DNA of 64,000 bases. Source: Saccharothrix sp. ALI-22-I (GTDB taxonomy: Bacteria > Actinomycetota > Actinomycetes > Mycobacteriales > Pseudonocardiaceae). The notes under the pieces were generated by a model. That model searched no databases, was not told the DNA's origin, and saw nothing but the letters and a program-made list of their open reading frames with translations. This document shows positions 22,037 to 30,451 of the stretch, in pieces (positions within the stretch are counted from its first letter, which is position 1; each line of letters starts with the position of its first letter). Location of the stretch: positions 1 to 64,000 of the forward strand of contig NZ_MTQP01000053.1 of NCBI RefSeq assembly GCF_001984175.1, in the 5' to 3' direction. Made by a program: the position numbers and the translations under genes.

Positions 22037-24520
22037 CTAGAGCCTGCCGACTTCGGTGATCCGCACCGCGGCCGTGCCGATCTCGTCGGACTCGGCCAGG
22101 TCGATCTCCGCGGTGATGCCCCAGTCGTGGTCCTCGGCCGGGTCGTCGAAGATCTGCCGCACCCGCCACAGCCCCGGCTCCTGGCTGATCACCAGCAGCG
22201 CCGGGCCGCGCGCGTCCGGGCCCATGCCGATCTCGTCGTGCTCCTCGAAGTACGGGTCGAGCGCGTCCTGCCACTCCTCGGCGGTCCAGCCCGCCTCGCT
22301 GTCCAGCTGACCCAGCTCGTAGTAGTTGCGCCGCGCCGCCAGCTCCACCCGCCGGAACAACGCGTTGCGCACCAGCACCCGGAACGCCCGCACGTTGCCG
22401 GTGACCGCCGGCGGCGTGTCGCTGAGGGAGGTCTCCGCTGTCTCCTCGCCGGGGTTGCGCAGCTTCTCCCACTCGTCGAGCAGGCTGGAGTCGACCTGGC
22501 GGACCAGCTCGCCCAGCCATTCCTGCAGGTCACTGAGCTCCTCGGTCTTGGCGTCCTCGGGCACGGTCTGCCGCAACGCCTTGTACGCGTCGGCCAGGTA
22601 CCGCAGCACCAGGCCCTCGGAGCGCGCCAGCTGGTAGTACGAGACGTACTCGGCGAACGTCATCGCCCGCTCGAACATGTCCCGCACCACGGACTTCGGC
22701 GACAGGTGGTGGTCGGCGACCCACGGGTGCCCGCGCCGGTAGGTGGTGAACGCCGCCTCCAGCAGCTCGGCCAGCGGCTTCGGGTACGTCACCTCGTCCA
22801 GCAGCGCCATCCGCTCGTCGTACTCGATGCCCTCGGACTTCATCGCGCCGATGGCCTCGCCGCGCGCCTTGTGCTCCTGCGCGGACAGCACCTGGCGCGG
22901 ATCGTCCAGAGTGGACTCGATCACCGACAGCACGTCCAGCGGGTAGCTCGGCGACTCGCGGTCCAGCAGCTCGATCGCGGCCAGCGCGAACGGCGACAGC
23001 GGCTGGTTGAGCGCGAAGTTCACCTGGAGGTCCACGGTGAGCCGGATGTCGCCGTTCTGCCGCTCCACCACGCCCGCGGCCAGCAGGCCCCGGTACATCT
23101 GGATGGCGCGCAGGATGTGCCGGCGCTGCGCGGGCCGGTCCTCGTGGTTGTCCTCCAGCAGGTGCCGCATCGCGCCGAACGCGTCGCCCGGCCGGCCGAT
23201 CACGTTGAGCAGCATGGCGTGGCTGACCTGGAAGCTGGAGGTCAGCGCCTCCGGCTCGGCGTTCTTCAGCCGCTCGAAGGTCTGGTCGCTCCACGACACG
23301 AAACCCTCGGGCGCCTTCTTGCGCACCACCTTGCGCCGCTTCTTCGGGTCGTCACCCGCCTTGGCCAGCGCTTTCTCGTTCTCCACCACGTGGTCAGGCG
23401 CCTGCACCACGACCGTGCCGACGGTGTCGTAGCCCGCGCGGCCCGCCCGGCCCGCGATCTGGTGGAACTCGCGCGCCTTGAGGTGGCGGGTGCGCTGGCC
23501 GTCGTACTTCGACAGCGCGGTGAACACGACCGTGCGGATCGGCACGTTGATGCCGACGCCGAGCGTGTCCGTGCCGCAGATGACCTTGAGCAGGCCGGCC
23601 TGCGCCAGCTGCTCCACCAACCGCCGGTACTTCGGCAACATGCCCGCGTGATGCACACCGATACCGTGCCGGACCAGGCGGGACAGCGTCTTGCCGAATC
23701 CGGACGTGAACCGGAACCGGCCGATCATCGACGCGATGGCGTCCTTCTCGGCGCGGGTGGCGACGTTCACGCTCATCAGCGACTGGGCGCGTTCGAGGGC
23801 GGAGGCCTGGGTGAAGTGGACGACGTAGATCGGGGCTTCGCGGCCGTGCAGCAGTTCTTCGATCGTCTCGTGCAGCGGCGTGGTGACGTACTGGAAGTGC
23901 AGCGGGACCGGGCGTTCGGCGGAGCGGACCACCGTCGTGGTGCGGTCGGTGCGGCGGGCCAGGTCCTTCTCGAAGAACGTGACGTCGCCCAGCGTCGCCG
24001 ACATCAGCAGGAACTGCGCCTGCGGCAGTTCGATCAGCGGCACCTGCCACGCCCAGCCGCGGTCCGGCTCGGAGTAGAAGTGGAACTCGTCCATCACGAC
24101 CTGGCCGACGTCGGCCTGCGTCCCGTCGCGCAGCGCGATGTTGGCCAGGATCTCGGCGGTGCAGCAGATGATCGGCGCGGTCTCGTTGACACTCGCGTCA
24201 CCGGTCATCATGCCGACGTTCTCCGCGCCGAACGTCTCGATGAGGGCGAAGAACTTCTCCGACACCAGGGCCTTGATCGGCGCGGTGTAGAAGGTCCGCT
24301 TGCCCTCGGCGAGAGCCGCGAAGTGCGCGCCGATCGCGACGAGCGACTTACCGGACCCGGTGGGTGTGCTGAGGATGACGTTCGAGCCGGAGACGATCTC
24401 GATCAACGCCTCCTGCTGCGCCGGGTACAGCGACAGCCCCCGCTCCTGCGCCCACTCGGCGAAGGTGTCGTAGAGGAGGTCGGGATCAGGGGTAGCCGGC
24501 AACCGGTCGGTGAGAGTCAT
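22037..24520 (-). CDS. Ski2-like DEAD/DEAH-box RNA helicase (DUF3516 C-terminus)
   Basis: 827 aa. Helicase motifs: Q-like YPAQQEALIEI, I STPTGSGKS, II DEFH, III SAT, and VI HQIAGRAGRAGYD. The C-terminal half (about 480-827) is the DUF3516 region seen in the large actinobacterial helicases. Probably ATP-driven RNA remodelling or decay in the cytoplasm; exact substrate is not known. The DEFH form of motif II replaces the more common DEVH. Single gene with an ATG start. Confidence 0.9.
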   Translation of the reverse strand: MTLTDRLPATPDPDLLYDTFAEWAQERGLSLYPAQQEALIEIVSGSNVILSTPTGSGKSLVAIGAHFAALAEGKRTFYTAPIKALVSEKFFALIETFGAENVGMMTGDASVNETAPIICCTAEILANIALRDGTQADVGQVVMDEFHFYSEPDRGWAWQVPLIELPQAQFLLMSATLGDVTFFEKDLARRTDRTTTVVRSAERPVPLHFQYVTTPLHETIEELLHGREAPIYVVHFTQASALERAQSLMSVNVATRAEKDAIASMIGRFRFTSGFGKTLSRLVRHGIGVHHAGMLPKYRRLVEQLAQAGLLKVICGTDTLGVGINVPIRTVVFTALSKYDGQRTRHLKAREFHQIAGRAGRAGYDTVGTVVVQAPDHVVENEKALAKAGDDPKKRRKVVRKKAPEGFVSWSDQTFERLKNAEPEALTSSFQVSHAMLLNVIGRPGDAFGAMRHLLEDNHEDRPAQRRHILRAIQMYRGLLAAGVVERQNGDIRLTVDLQVNFALNQPLSPFALAAIELLDRESPSYPLDVLSVIESTLDDPRQVLSAQEHKARGEAIGAMKSEGIEYDERMALLDEVTYPKPLAELLEAAFTTYRRGHPWVADHHLSPKSVVRDMFERAMTFAEYVSYYQLARSEGLVLRYLADAYKALRQTVPEDAKTEELSDLQEWLGELVRQVDSSLLDEWEKLRNPGEETAETSLSDTPPAVTGNVRAFRVLVRNALFRRVELAARRNYYELGQLDSEAGWTAEEWQDALDPYFEEHDEIGMGPDARGPALLVISQEPGLWRVRQIFDDPAEDHDWGITAEIDLAESDEIGTAAVRITEVGRL

Positions 24521-24577
24521 CGCAGGCAGAGCATAGTGCTTACCCCCGGTGAAGACCCCTCCCCCGATCTCCGCTGG

Positions 24578-24832
24578 TCAGGCGAGCCACTGCACCAACA
24601 GCAGGTGAACCTCGCGTTGCTCTTCCAGGATCAGGTACACGGCCTGTCCGGCGCCATCCGGACCGAAGTTCCAGTAGCGCACCGCCGCACCGGGGTTCGA
24701 CTCGTGCTGGGGACGCCCGCTCCACGGCTGCAACTCCAGGACCGCGAGCACCTCGGCGTAATGATGCAGGGCTTCGACGGGTAGTGCTGCGACCTGCTCG
24801 AACGTCTCAGCGTCCGGTACGACGCGGTACAC
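24578..24832 (-). CDS. Putative RelE/ParE-like toxin of a small TA pair
   Basis: 84 aa. The order short N-terminal strand (YRVVPDAETFEQVAALP), helix (VEALHHYAEVLAVLEL), then three beta strands (AAVRYWNFGPDGAGQAVYLI, REVHLLLVQWLA) matches the RelE/ParE fold, although the charged catalytic residues of RelE are not obvious. GTG 24832 starts 2 bases after the stop of the DUF6247 gene. Antitoxin-first order and size suit a type II toxin-antitoxin module; this is a structural inference, not a family match I am sure of. Confidence 0.55.
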   Translation of the reverse strand: MYRVVPDAETFEQVAALPVEALHHYAEVLAVLELQPWSGRPQHESNPGAAVRYWNFGPDGAGQAVYLILEEQREVHLLLVQWLA

Positions 24833-24834
24833 GA

Positions 24835-25173
24835 TCAGTCGGCCTGCCGCTCCCGGATCAGCGCCTTCATGTCTTCGAGTGACCCCGCACCGGGGTTGGT
24901 GCCCAAGCGCTGGAGCTGTTCTGCCTTGGCCAGCATGCGGTAATAGGAGCCCGGGTCACGCAGTTCGCCGTAGGTGATGTGGCGCCACTTGGTCAACAGC
25001 GTCCGCACACCTGCGAGGTCTTTCGAGGCCTTGGCCTGGTCGAGCACGAGTTCCCATTCGCGGTCGAACTCGGCGACCAGCATGGGGGTGAGGCAAGCCC
25101 GGATCGACACCGGGTCCGCAGACGGAGCAACCGGCTCGCCCTCCGACCGGATCGGCTCAGCGGGGGATGCCAT
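24835..25173 (-). CDS. DUF6247-family protein, putative antitoxin
   Basis: 112 aa. After a Pro/Glu-rich N-terminus (~25 residues) comes RACLTPMLVAEFDREWELVL, then DLAGVRTLLTKWRHITYGEL and a C-terminal helix, the DUF6247 pattern of actinobacteria. Upstream and adjacent to the RelE/ParE-like gene, consistent with an antitoxin, although no DNA-binding motif is clear. Its ATG faces the cobalt transporter operon across a 158-base intergenic region. Confidence 0.65.
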   Translation of the reverse strand: MASPAEPIRSEGEPVAPSADPVSIRACLTPMLVAEFDREWELVLDQAKASKDLAGVRTLLTKWRHITYGELRDPGSYYRMLAKAEQLQRLGTNPGAGSLEDMKALIRERQAD

Positions 25174-25264
25174 GCGGACACCTTACTCTTTCGACTCTTT
25201 CCGACGCGATCTCGCCGAACCGGCGGCGGCGGTCGTGGTCGGCGGCTGTGTGACTGGTCCGGTT

Positions 25265-25300
25265 GTTGCATAGAGCTGGCCATTGCGGGCTATGTGCAAC
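25265..25300 (+). promoter_or_regulatory. Imperfect dyad upstream of cbiM
   Basis: GTTGCATAG (25265-25273) pairs with CTATGTGCAAC (25290-25300) except for a 2-base bulge, just before a TAGCGT hexamer at 25301. Its position over the expected -35 region suggests a metalloregulator operator. No cobalamin riboswitch motif is visible in this region. Confidence 0.4.
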
Positions 25301-25331
25301 TAGCGTGTGGTGTGTGTCCGATCCGGTAGCA

Positions 25332-26003
25332 ATGCACATGAGCGACGGCCTGCTGAACGCGCCGACGTCGCTGCTGTTCGTGGCGGTCGCGGTGGTCGGG
25401 GTGGGGGTGGCGCTGGCCAAGGCGCGCGGCGACCTCGACGACCGGACCGCGCCGATGGCCGGTCTCGTCGCGGCGTTCGTGTTCGCCACCCAGATGCTGA
25501 ACTTCCCGGTGCTGCCCGGCGTCAGCGGTCACCTGCTCGGCGGTGCGCTGGCCGCGATCCTGGTCGGGCCGTGGGTCGGCGCGCTGTGCGTGACGATCGT
25601 GCTGGTCGTCCAGTCCCTCTTCTTCGCCGACGGCGGTGTCACCGCGCTCGGCGCGAACGTCACCAACATGGCCCTGATCGGCACCGCGATCGGCTACCTG
25701 ACCGCCGTCGCGCTGCGGCGGCTCGCCACCCGCAACAAGGGCGGCCTGGCCGCGGTCGCGTTCGTGTCCGCGCTGGTCAACACGGTACTGGCGTCGTTCG
25801 GCTTCGTGCTGGAGTACGCGATCGGCGGCCAGGGCGGTGTCGCGTTCGGCACGGTCGCCACCGCCGTGCTCGGCGTGCACGTGCTGATCGGCATCGGCGA
25901 GGGCGTGATCACCGCGGTTACCGTGACCGCGGTCGCGACGGCCCGGCCGGACCTGGTGTACCTGCTGCGCGGCGTGCCGCAGAAGCTGGAGCTGAAGGCG
26001 TGA
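25332..26003 (+). CDS. cbiM: CbiM, S-component of a cobalt/nickel ECF transporter
   Basis: 223 aa with about six to seven membrane segments. Starts MHMSDGLLNAP, the conserved N-terminus in which the free amine and His2 bind Co/Ni; this argues for ATG 25332 although the frame is open to an upstream GTG (25314) that lies 7 bases after TAGCGT. Conserved NFPVLPGVSGHLLGGALAAI with a further metal-binding His, and QSLFFADGGVTALGANVTNM follow. Operon with cbiN and cbiQO by 4-base overlaps. It imports Co2+ for B12 or Ni2+ for urease/hydrogenase; the metal cannot be decided from sequence. Confidence 0.9.
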   Translation: MHMSDGLLNAPTSLLFVAVAVVGVGVALAKARGDLDDRTAPMAGLVAAFVFATQMLNFPVLPGVSGHLLGGALAAILVGPWVGALCVTIVLVVQSLFFADGGVTALGANVTNMALIGTAIGYLTAVALRRLATRNKGGLAAVAFVSALVNTVLASFGFVLEYAIGGQGGVAFGTVATAVLGVHVLIGIGEGVITAVTVTAVATARPDLVYLLRGVPQKLELKA

Positions 26004-26317
26004 AGAAGCGTTTCTTCCTGGGGTTCGCGCTGGTCAGCTTGGTGCTGGCGGGCGTCGTCTCCTACTTCGCCGACTCGAACCCCGACGGGCTGGACCACGT
26101 CACCGAGCAGCAGGGCATCGCCGAGCACGCGCAGGACCACCCGCTGTCCGGGGGGCTGCTGGCGGACTACGCGGTGGGCGGCGACGACCGGTTCACCGGC
26201 GTGGCGGGCGTGGTCGGCGTGGTGGTCACGCTGGCCGTCGCGGGCGGGCTGTTCTGGTTGCTGCGCAAGCGTTCCGGCACGGGCCTGAAGGCCGATGAGA
26301 AGTCCGACGTGAGGTGA
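26000..26317 (+). CDS. cbiN: CbiN-like PDGLE-domain component of the Co/Ni transporter
   Basis: 105 aa. N-terminal membrane helix (RFFLGFALVSLVLAGVVSYF), extracytoplasmic loop containing SNPDGLDHV (the PDGLE signature) and ADYAVGG, then a second helix (GVVGVVVTLAVAGGLFWLL) and a basic tail. This small two-helix subunit stimulates metal uptake by CbiM. GTG 26000 overlaps the cbiM stop and its stop overlaps the next start (GTGA both). Confidence 0.88.
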   Translation: MKKRFFLGFALVSLVLAGVVSYFADSNPDGLDHVTEQQGIAEHAQDHPLSGGLLADYAVGGDDRFTGVAGVVGVVVTLAVAGGLFWLLRKRSGTGLKADEKSDVR

Positions 26318-27750
26318 GCGCCGGACACGGGCACGGCTTCCTGCACCGGCCCGGCGACTCGCCGGTGCACCGCCTCGCGCCGCAGACCAAGATCGTCGCC
26401 ACGGTGGTGGCGGTGCTGTGCGTGGTGGCCACGCCACGCGACGCGTTCTGGGCGTTCGGCCTCTACCTGCTCGCGCTCACCGCAGTCTGGGCGGTGGCAC
26501 GCATCCCGGTGCGCTGGTTCGCCGCCCGGTCGGTGATCGAGCTGCCGTTCGTGCTGCTGGCCCTGGTGCTGCCGTTCACCGGCGCGGGGGACCGGATCGA
26601 CGTGCTGGGCGTGTCCGTGTCGGAAGAGGGCGCGCTGGCCGGGTGGAACATCCTGGCCAAGGGCACGCTCGGCCTGTTCACCTCGCTGACGCTCGCCGCC
26701 ACCACCGCGCCGCAGGACCTGCTGCTCGGCCTGCAACGGCTGCGCATGCCGTCGGTGCTGATCACCATCGCCACGCTGATGCTGCGCTACGCCGAGGTGA
26801 TCGTGGGCGAGGCCAAGCGGATGCGGGTGGCCCGGATCTCCCGCGGCGACGACCCCAGGTTCCTGTGGCAGGTCGGCGCGACCGCCCGCGGCGTCGGCAG
26901 CCTGTTCATCCGCTCCTACGAACGCGGCGAAAGGGTGCACCTGGCTATGGTGTCGCGCGGCTGGACGGGCCGGATGCCCGACGGTGCCGGGGGGAGCGCC
27001 GTGATCGAGCCGCAGCGGTCGGCCCCCGCGCTCGTGGTGGAGAAGCTGGCCTACGCCTACCCGGACGGCCACCAGGCCCTGTTCGGGGTGAACCTGCGGG
27101 TGGAACGCGGTGAGCGCGTCGCCGTCCTGGGCCCCAACGGCGCCGGCAAGACGACGTTCGTGCTGCACCTCAACGGCGTGCTCGGCGGTGGCTCCGGCCG
27201 GGTCGAGGTGGCCGGGCTGCCGGTGGAGAAGGCGCACCTCAAGGAGATCCGCCGGCGCGTCGGCGTGGTCTTCCAGGACCCCGACGACCAGCTGTTCCTG
27301 CCCACCGCGCGGCAGGACGTGGCGTTCGGCCCGGCGAACTTCGGGCTGCGCGGCGCGGAACTGGACGAACGCGTGGAGCGCGCGTTGGCGTCGGTCGGCA
27401 TGGCCGCGTTCGCCGACCGGTCGCCGCTGCACCTGTCCGGCGGGCAGCGCCGCCGGGTCGCGCTGGCCACCGTGCTGGCCTGCGCCCCGGAGATCCTGGT
27501 GCTCGACGAGCCCTCGGCGAACCTGGAACCGGTGGCCCGCCGAGAGCTGGCCGAGGTGCTGCTGGGGTTGGACCGCACCATGCTGATGGTCACCCACGAC
27601 CTGCCCTACGCCTTGCAGTTGTGCCCGCGCAGCGTGCTGATCGACGGCGGGGTCGTGGTGGCCGACGGACCGACCCGGGAGCTCCTGGCCGACACCGCGC
27701 TGCTCTCGCGGCACCGGCTGGAGCTCCCGTTCGGCTTCCGGCTGGAGTGA
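26314..27750 (+). CDS. cbiQO: CbiQ-CbiO fusion: T-component and ATPase of the Co/Ni ECF transporter
   Basis: 478 aa single frame. Residues 1-~225 are CbiQ: membrane helices plus the coupling motifs (AKRMRVARISRGD, VHLAMVSRGWTG). Residues from ~238 are CbiO: Walker A GPNGAGKTT near 271, Q-loop VVFQDPDDQLF, signature LSGGQRRR near 374, Walker B ILVLDEPSANLEP, H-loop VTHDLP. There is no stop between the parts. A GTG at 27001 with GGGGAG four bases upstream could give a separate 249-aa CbiO from the same frame. CbiQ and CbiO are usually separate genes, so the fusion is unusual. It energises CbiM/CbiN. Confidence 0.9.
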   Translation: MSAGHGHGFLHRPGDSPVHRLAPQTKIVATVVAVLCVVATPRDAFWAFGLYLLALTAVWAVARIPVRWFAARSVIELPFVLLALVLPFTGAGDRIDVLGVSVSEEGALAGWNILAKGTLGLFTSLTLAATTAPQDLLLGLQRLRMPSVLITIATLMLRYAEVIVGEAKRMRVARISRGDDPRFLWQVGATARGVGSLFIRSYERGERVHLAMVSRGWTGRMPDGAGGSAVIEPQRSAPALVVEKLAYAYPDGHQALFGVNLRVERGERVAVLGPNGAGKTTFVLHLNGVLGGGSGRVEVAGLPVEKAHLKEIRRRVGVVFQDPDDQLFLPTARQDVAFGPANFGLRGAELDERVERALASVGMAAFADRSPLHLSGGQRRRVALATVLACAPEILVLDEPSANLEPVARRELAEVLLGLDRTMLMVTHDLPYALQLCPRSVLIDGGVVVADGPTRELLADTALLSRHRLELPFGFRLE

Positions 27751-27777
27751 GAAGTCCCCGGATCAGCCCGGCAGGGG

Positions 27778-28893
27778 CTAGGGGCTGGTGCAGGTGACCG
27801 TGGGCAGCGAGTTGGTGCCGGTGTGGCTCGCCGTGAAGCCGAACGTCACCGACTGCTCGACGCCCACCGTCTTGTTCCAGTCGGCGTTCTTGACGACCAC
27901 CTGTGAGCCGGAGCCGGACTTGACGCCGTTCCACAGGCTGTTGATCGTCTGACCGTTGGCGTAGTTCCACGTCGCGGTCCAGCCGTTGTACGGGCTGGTG
28001 CTGTGGTTCATCAGCTCGACCTCGCCCTGGAAACCGCCCGACCACGCGCTGGTGATCTTGTAGATCGCCATGCAGTGCGAGTCGCCCGGCGGGTTCGACG
28101 TGGTGGTGGTCGGGGTCGTGGTGCTGGGGCTGGTGCTCGGCCTGGTGGTCGTGGTGGTCGTGGTCGTGGTCGGACCGGTGCCGCCGCCGATACCGGTCAC
28201 CTCGCCGTTGCCGCCGTCGAACACCACGTCGGAGCAGTTGTAGAACGTCTCGTTGCTGTCCGACCGGGTCCACACCGAGTAGATGATGTGGCGCCCGGAC
28301 TTGCCGGACGGCAGGTTCGCGTTCCAGTAGTACTTGCCCTCGACGCTGCCCACCGGCCCGCTGTTCGCCGGGTCCGTGACGCTGTGGAACGGCGTGCTCT
28401 CCAGGTCGTCCCAGGCCAGCGCGCGGGTCGGGCTCCAGCTGTCCTTGGTGATGTACAGGTGGAACGTGCCGGGGTGGGCGGCCCACTTGTTGTACGTCCA
28501 GGCGAAGTTCGCGCCCGAGGTCAGGTGGGTCAACGGGTAGTCGTTGCGGGCGAGGTCGAATCCGGAGTACGTCGCGTTGCCGCCGCTGCACAGCTTGCCG
28601 TCGGGGATGAAGCCGCGGGTGCGGCCGGCGCCGTCCGAGCGCAGCACACCGAACCAGTTGTAGAGCGCGTTGGCGCCACCCGCCGCCACCGCGGCGGAGC
28701 ACGCCGGGTTCTGCGGCTTGATCTCGCCGGTCGGGCTCAGGCCGTCTTTCCAGCACAGGAAGGTCCGGCTGCCCGGCGTCATCATGGCGCCGTGCGCGGA
28801 CGCCGTGGTGGGGCTGATCACGTTCACGAGCGTCGCGATCAGCAGGCCGGCCACACCGGCCGCGGCCAGCGCGATCCATCGTCGGGCCGTCAC
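27778..28893 (-). CDS. Secreted AA10 lytic polysaccharide monooxygenase with CBM2
   Basis: 371 aa. Signal peptide (ARRWIALAAAGVAGLLIATL, ending TTASA), then mature N-terminal His in HGAMMTPGSRTFLCW, the first copper-brace ligand; the second His is in WAAHPGTFHLY, with the axial-Phe region SNETFYNCSDVVF. A Thr/Pro/Ser linker (about 220-255) joins a C-terminal CBM2 with conserved Trp (WSGGFQGEVEL, GWTATWNYANGQ, LWNGV). Oxidatively cleaves cellulose or chitin outside the cell; the CelS2-like layout and the CebR box favour cellulose. GTG 28893 is chosen because AGGAGG lies 8 bases upstream; an in-frame GTG at 28902 would lie on that site. Confidence 0.92.
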   Translation of the reverse strand: MTARRWIALAAAGVAGLLIATLVNVISPTTASAHGAMMTPGSRTFLCWKDGLSPTGEIKPQNPACSAAVAAGGANALYNWFGVLRSDGAGRTRGFIPDGKLCSGGNATYSGFDLARNDYPLTHLTSGANFAWTYNKWAAHPGTFHLYITKDSWSPTRALAWDDLESTPFHSVTDPANSGPVGSVEGKYYWNANLPSGKSGRHIIYSVWTRSDSNETFYNCSDVVFDGGNGEVTGIGGGTGPTTTTTTTTTRPSTSPSTTTPTTTTSNPPGDSHCMAIYKITSAWSGGFQGEVELMNHSTSPYNGWTATWNYANGQTINSLWNGVKSGSGSQVVVKNADWNKTVGVEQSVTFGFTASHTGTNSLPTVTCTSP

Positions 28894-28918
28894 GTCGTTC
28901 ACCTCCTCGTTGAGGTTC

Positions 28919-28932
28919 TGGGAACGCTCCCA
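28919..28932 (-). promoter_or_regulatory. CebR-type operator
   Basis: TGGGAACGCTCCCA, one base from the CebR consensus TGGGAGCGCTCCCA, 26 bases upstream of the LPMO start. CebR represses cellulose-utilisation genes until cellobiose or cellotriose is present. The match is direct; the role is inferred. Confidence 0.8.
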
Positions 28933-29030
28933 GAGGAACGACTGTAACTTCGGCCATATCGTTCTGTGAATGGTCGGCTACCCACTGCGGCCGCGTGGCC
29001 GCAGGTCAGCGCCTCTCTGGGGGTGCGGTG

Positions 29031-30338
29031 CTACACCCGGACGCGGGCACGCCGCCTGGGACGGTTCCCAGGTCGCACTGGTCCGTGCGGGTGTCCGGCG
29101 GGCGTGGCGGCCTGGTGGGAGCGGGTCTGGTGGGGACGGCGCAGCACGCGGTGCGCCAACGCGGTCCGGCGGTGCGGCGGAGCGGCCAGCACGGAGGCGG
29201 CGAACGCCGTCATCAGCAGGGTGAGCGCACCCGCGAGCACCAACGTCTCCGGCGCGCCGATCGACTCGCACAGCCAGCCCAGCAGGGGAGCGCCGACCGC
29301 GCCCGCCGCCGCGCCGACGGCCGAGTTGACCGCCAGCAGCCGGCCGCGCATGCCGTCCGCGGTGTCCAGCTGGATGCGGGTGCTCATGGTCGTGTCGATG
29401 ACCACCGCGCCCGCCGCGATCGGCAGCAGCACGATGGCGAACCCGAGCATTCCCGGCACCAGCCCGCCGGCCACCTGGAGCAGGCTCGTCGCACAGGCCA
29501 CCACGAGCAGCAGTCGCACGGTCAACGTCTTGCGCGCCGCCGCGGCGAGTCCGCCGAGCACCGTGCCGATCGCGAACACCGTCGACAGCAGGCCGTACGT
29601 GGTCGCGTCCGGGCTCATCGCGGCCATCGTGACCTGGTAGTTGCGGCCCAGGCTGGACAGCGTGAAACCGAGCGCGAACAGCAGGAGCAGCCGTCCGCTG
29701 GCCGCGACGTACCGCAGGCCCGCGGTGACACCGGCGCGTTCCGGCGGGCTGCTCGCCAACGGGTGCAGCTGGTCGCGGCGGATGGTGAGCACAGAGACGA
29801 TGACGGCCAGGAAGCTCACCGCGTTGATCAGGAACAGCGTGGGCGAGCCGAACGCGGCGGCGAGCACGGCGGCGCTGCTCATGCCCAGGATGCGGCCGGT
29901 GGAGCTGAGCACCGAGCCGAGCGCGACCGCGTTGCCCAGGTCCTCGCGGGACACCACCTGCCCGCCGAACCGGCCCAGCGCCGGCCCGTCGAACACCGCC
30001 ACCAGACCGGACGCGAACGTCAGCGCGAACACCGCCGTGATCGGCGCGCCCTGCCACACCACCAGTGCCAGCAACGCGGCCAGCAAGGCGTGCAGGGTCT
30101 GGCAGATCAGGATGATCCGGCGTACCGGCAGCCGGTCGGCGAGCGAGCCCGCCCACGGGCCGAGCAGCACTGACGGGAGCGTTCCCAGCAAAACCGAAAG
30201 GCCGACCGAGGTGGCCGAGCCGGTACTTTCCAGGACAACCCAGTTGAGGCCGATCAACTGCATCCACGAGCCGGTCACCGAAATCAGGTCGGCGAACGCC
30301 CAGCGGCGGTAGTTGCGGCCGCGCAAAGCGCGGAACAT
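29031..30338 (-). CDS. Major facilitator superfamily transporter (EntS-like group)
   Basis: 435 aa, 12 predicted membrane segments. RNYRRWAFADLISVTGSWMQ at the N-terminus and GPWAGSLADRLPVRRIILIC between helices 2 and 3 are typical of the MFS_3/EntS-like exporters. Ends in a basic Arg/Pro-rich tail. Substrate unknown: candidates are drugs or a siderophore, but no iron box lies nearby and the siderophore operon is 10 kb away. ATG 30338 has GAGGGAG upstream. Confidence 0.88.
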   Translation of the reverse strand: MFRALRGRNYRRWAFADLISVTGSWMQLIGLNWVVLESTGSATSVGLSVLLGTLPSVLLGPWAGSLADRLPVRRIILICQTLHALLAALLALVVWQGAPITAVFALTFASGLVAVFDGPALGRFGGQVVSREDLGNAVALGSVLSSTGRILGMSSAAVLAAAFGSPTLFLINAVSFLAVIVSVLTIRRDQLHPLASSPPERAGVTAGLRYVAASGRLLLLFALGFTLSSLGRNYQVTMAAMSPDATTYGLLSTVFAIGTVLGGLAAAARKTLTVRLLLVVACATSLLQVAGGLVPGMLGFAIVLLPIAAGAVVIDTTMSTRIQLDTADGMRGRLLAVNSAVGAAAGAVGAPLLGWLCESIGAPETLVLAGALTLLMTAFAASVLAAPPHRRTALAHRVLRRPHQTRSHQAATPAGHPHGPVRPGNRPRRRARVRV

Positions 30339-30451
30339 CGAAGCTCCCTCGAAGACGATCCGGGGCCTCGACGCTTGGACGTGCCCGTGTGAACGACGTT
30401 CACCCTAGGCGGCGCTTTATCGTGAAAGAAGTTGTTGATCAGTGAAAACAG

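Noticed and set aside
22127..24784. 885-codon plus-strand frame over the Ski2-like helicase
   Set aside because: Antisense shadow; the helicase on the other strand has all conserved motifs.
25174..25331. Cobalamin riboswitch upstream of cbiM
   Set aside because: No B12-box-like conserved core; the region is short and holds only an imperfect dyad.
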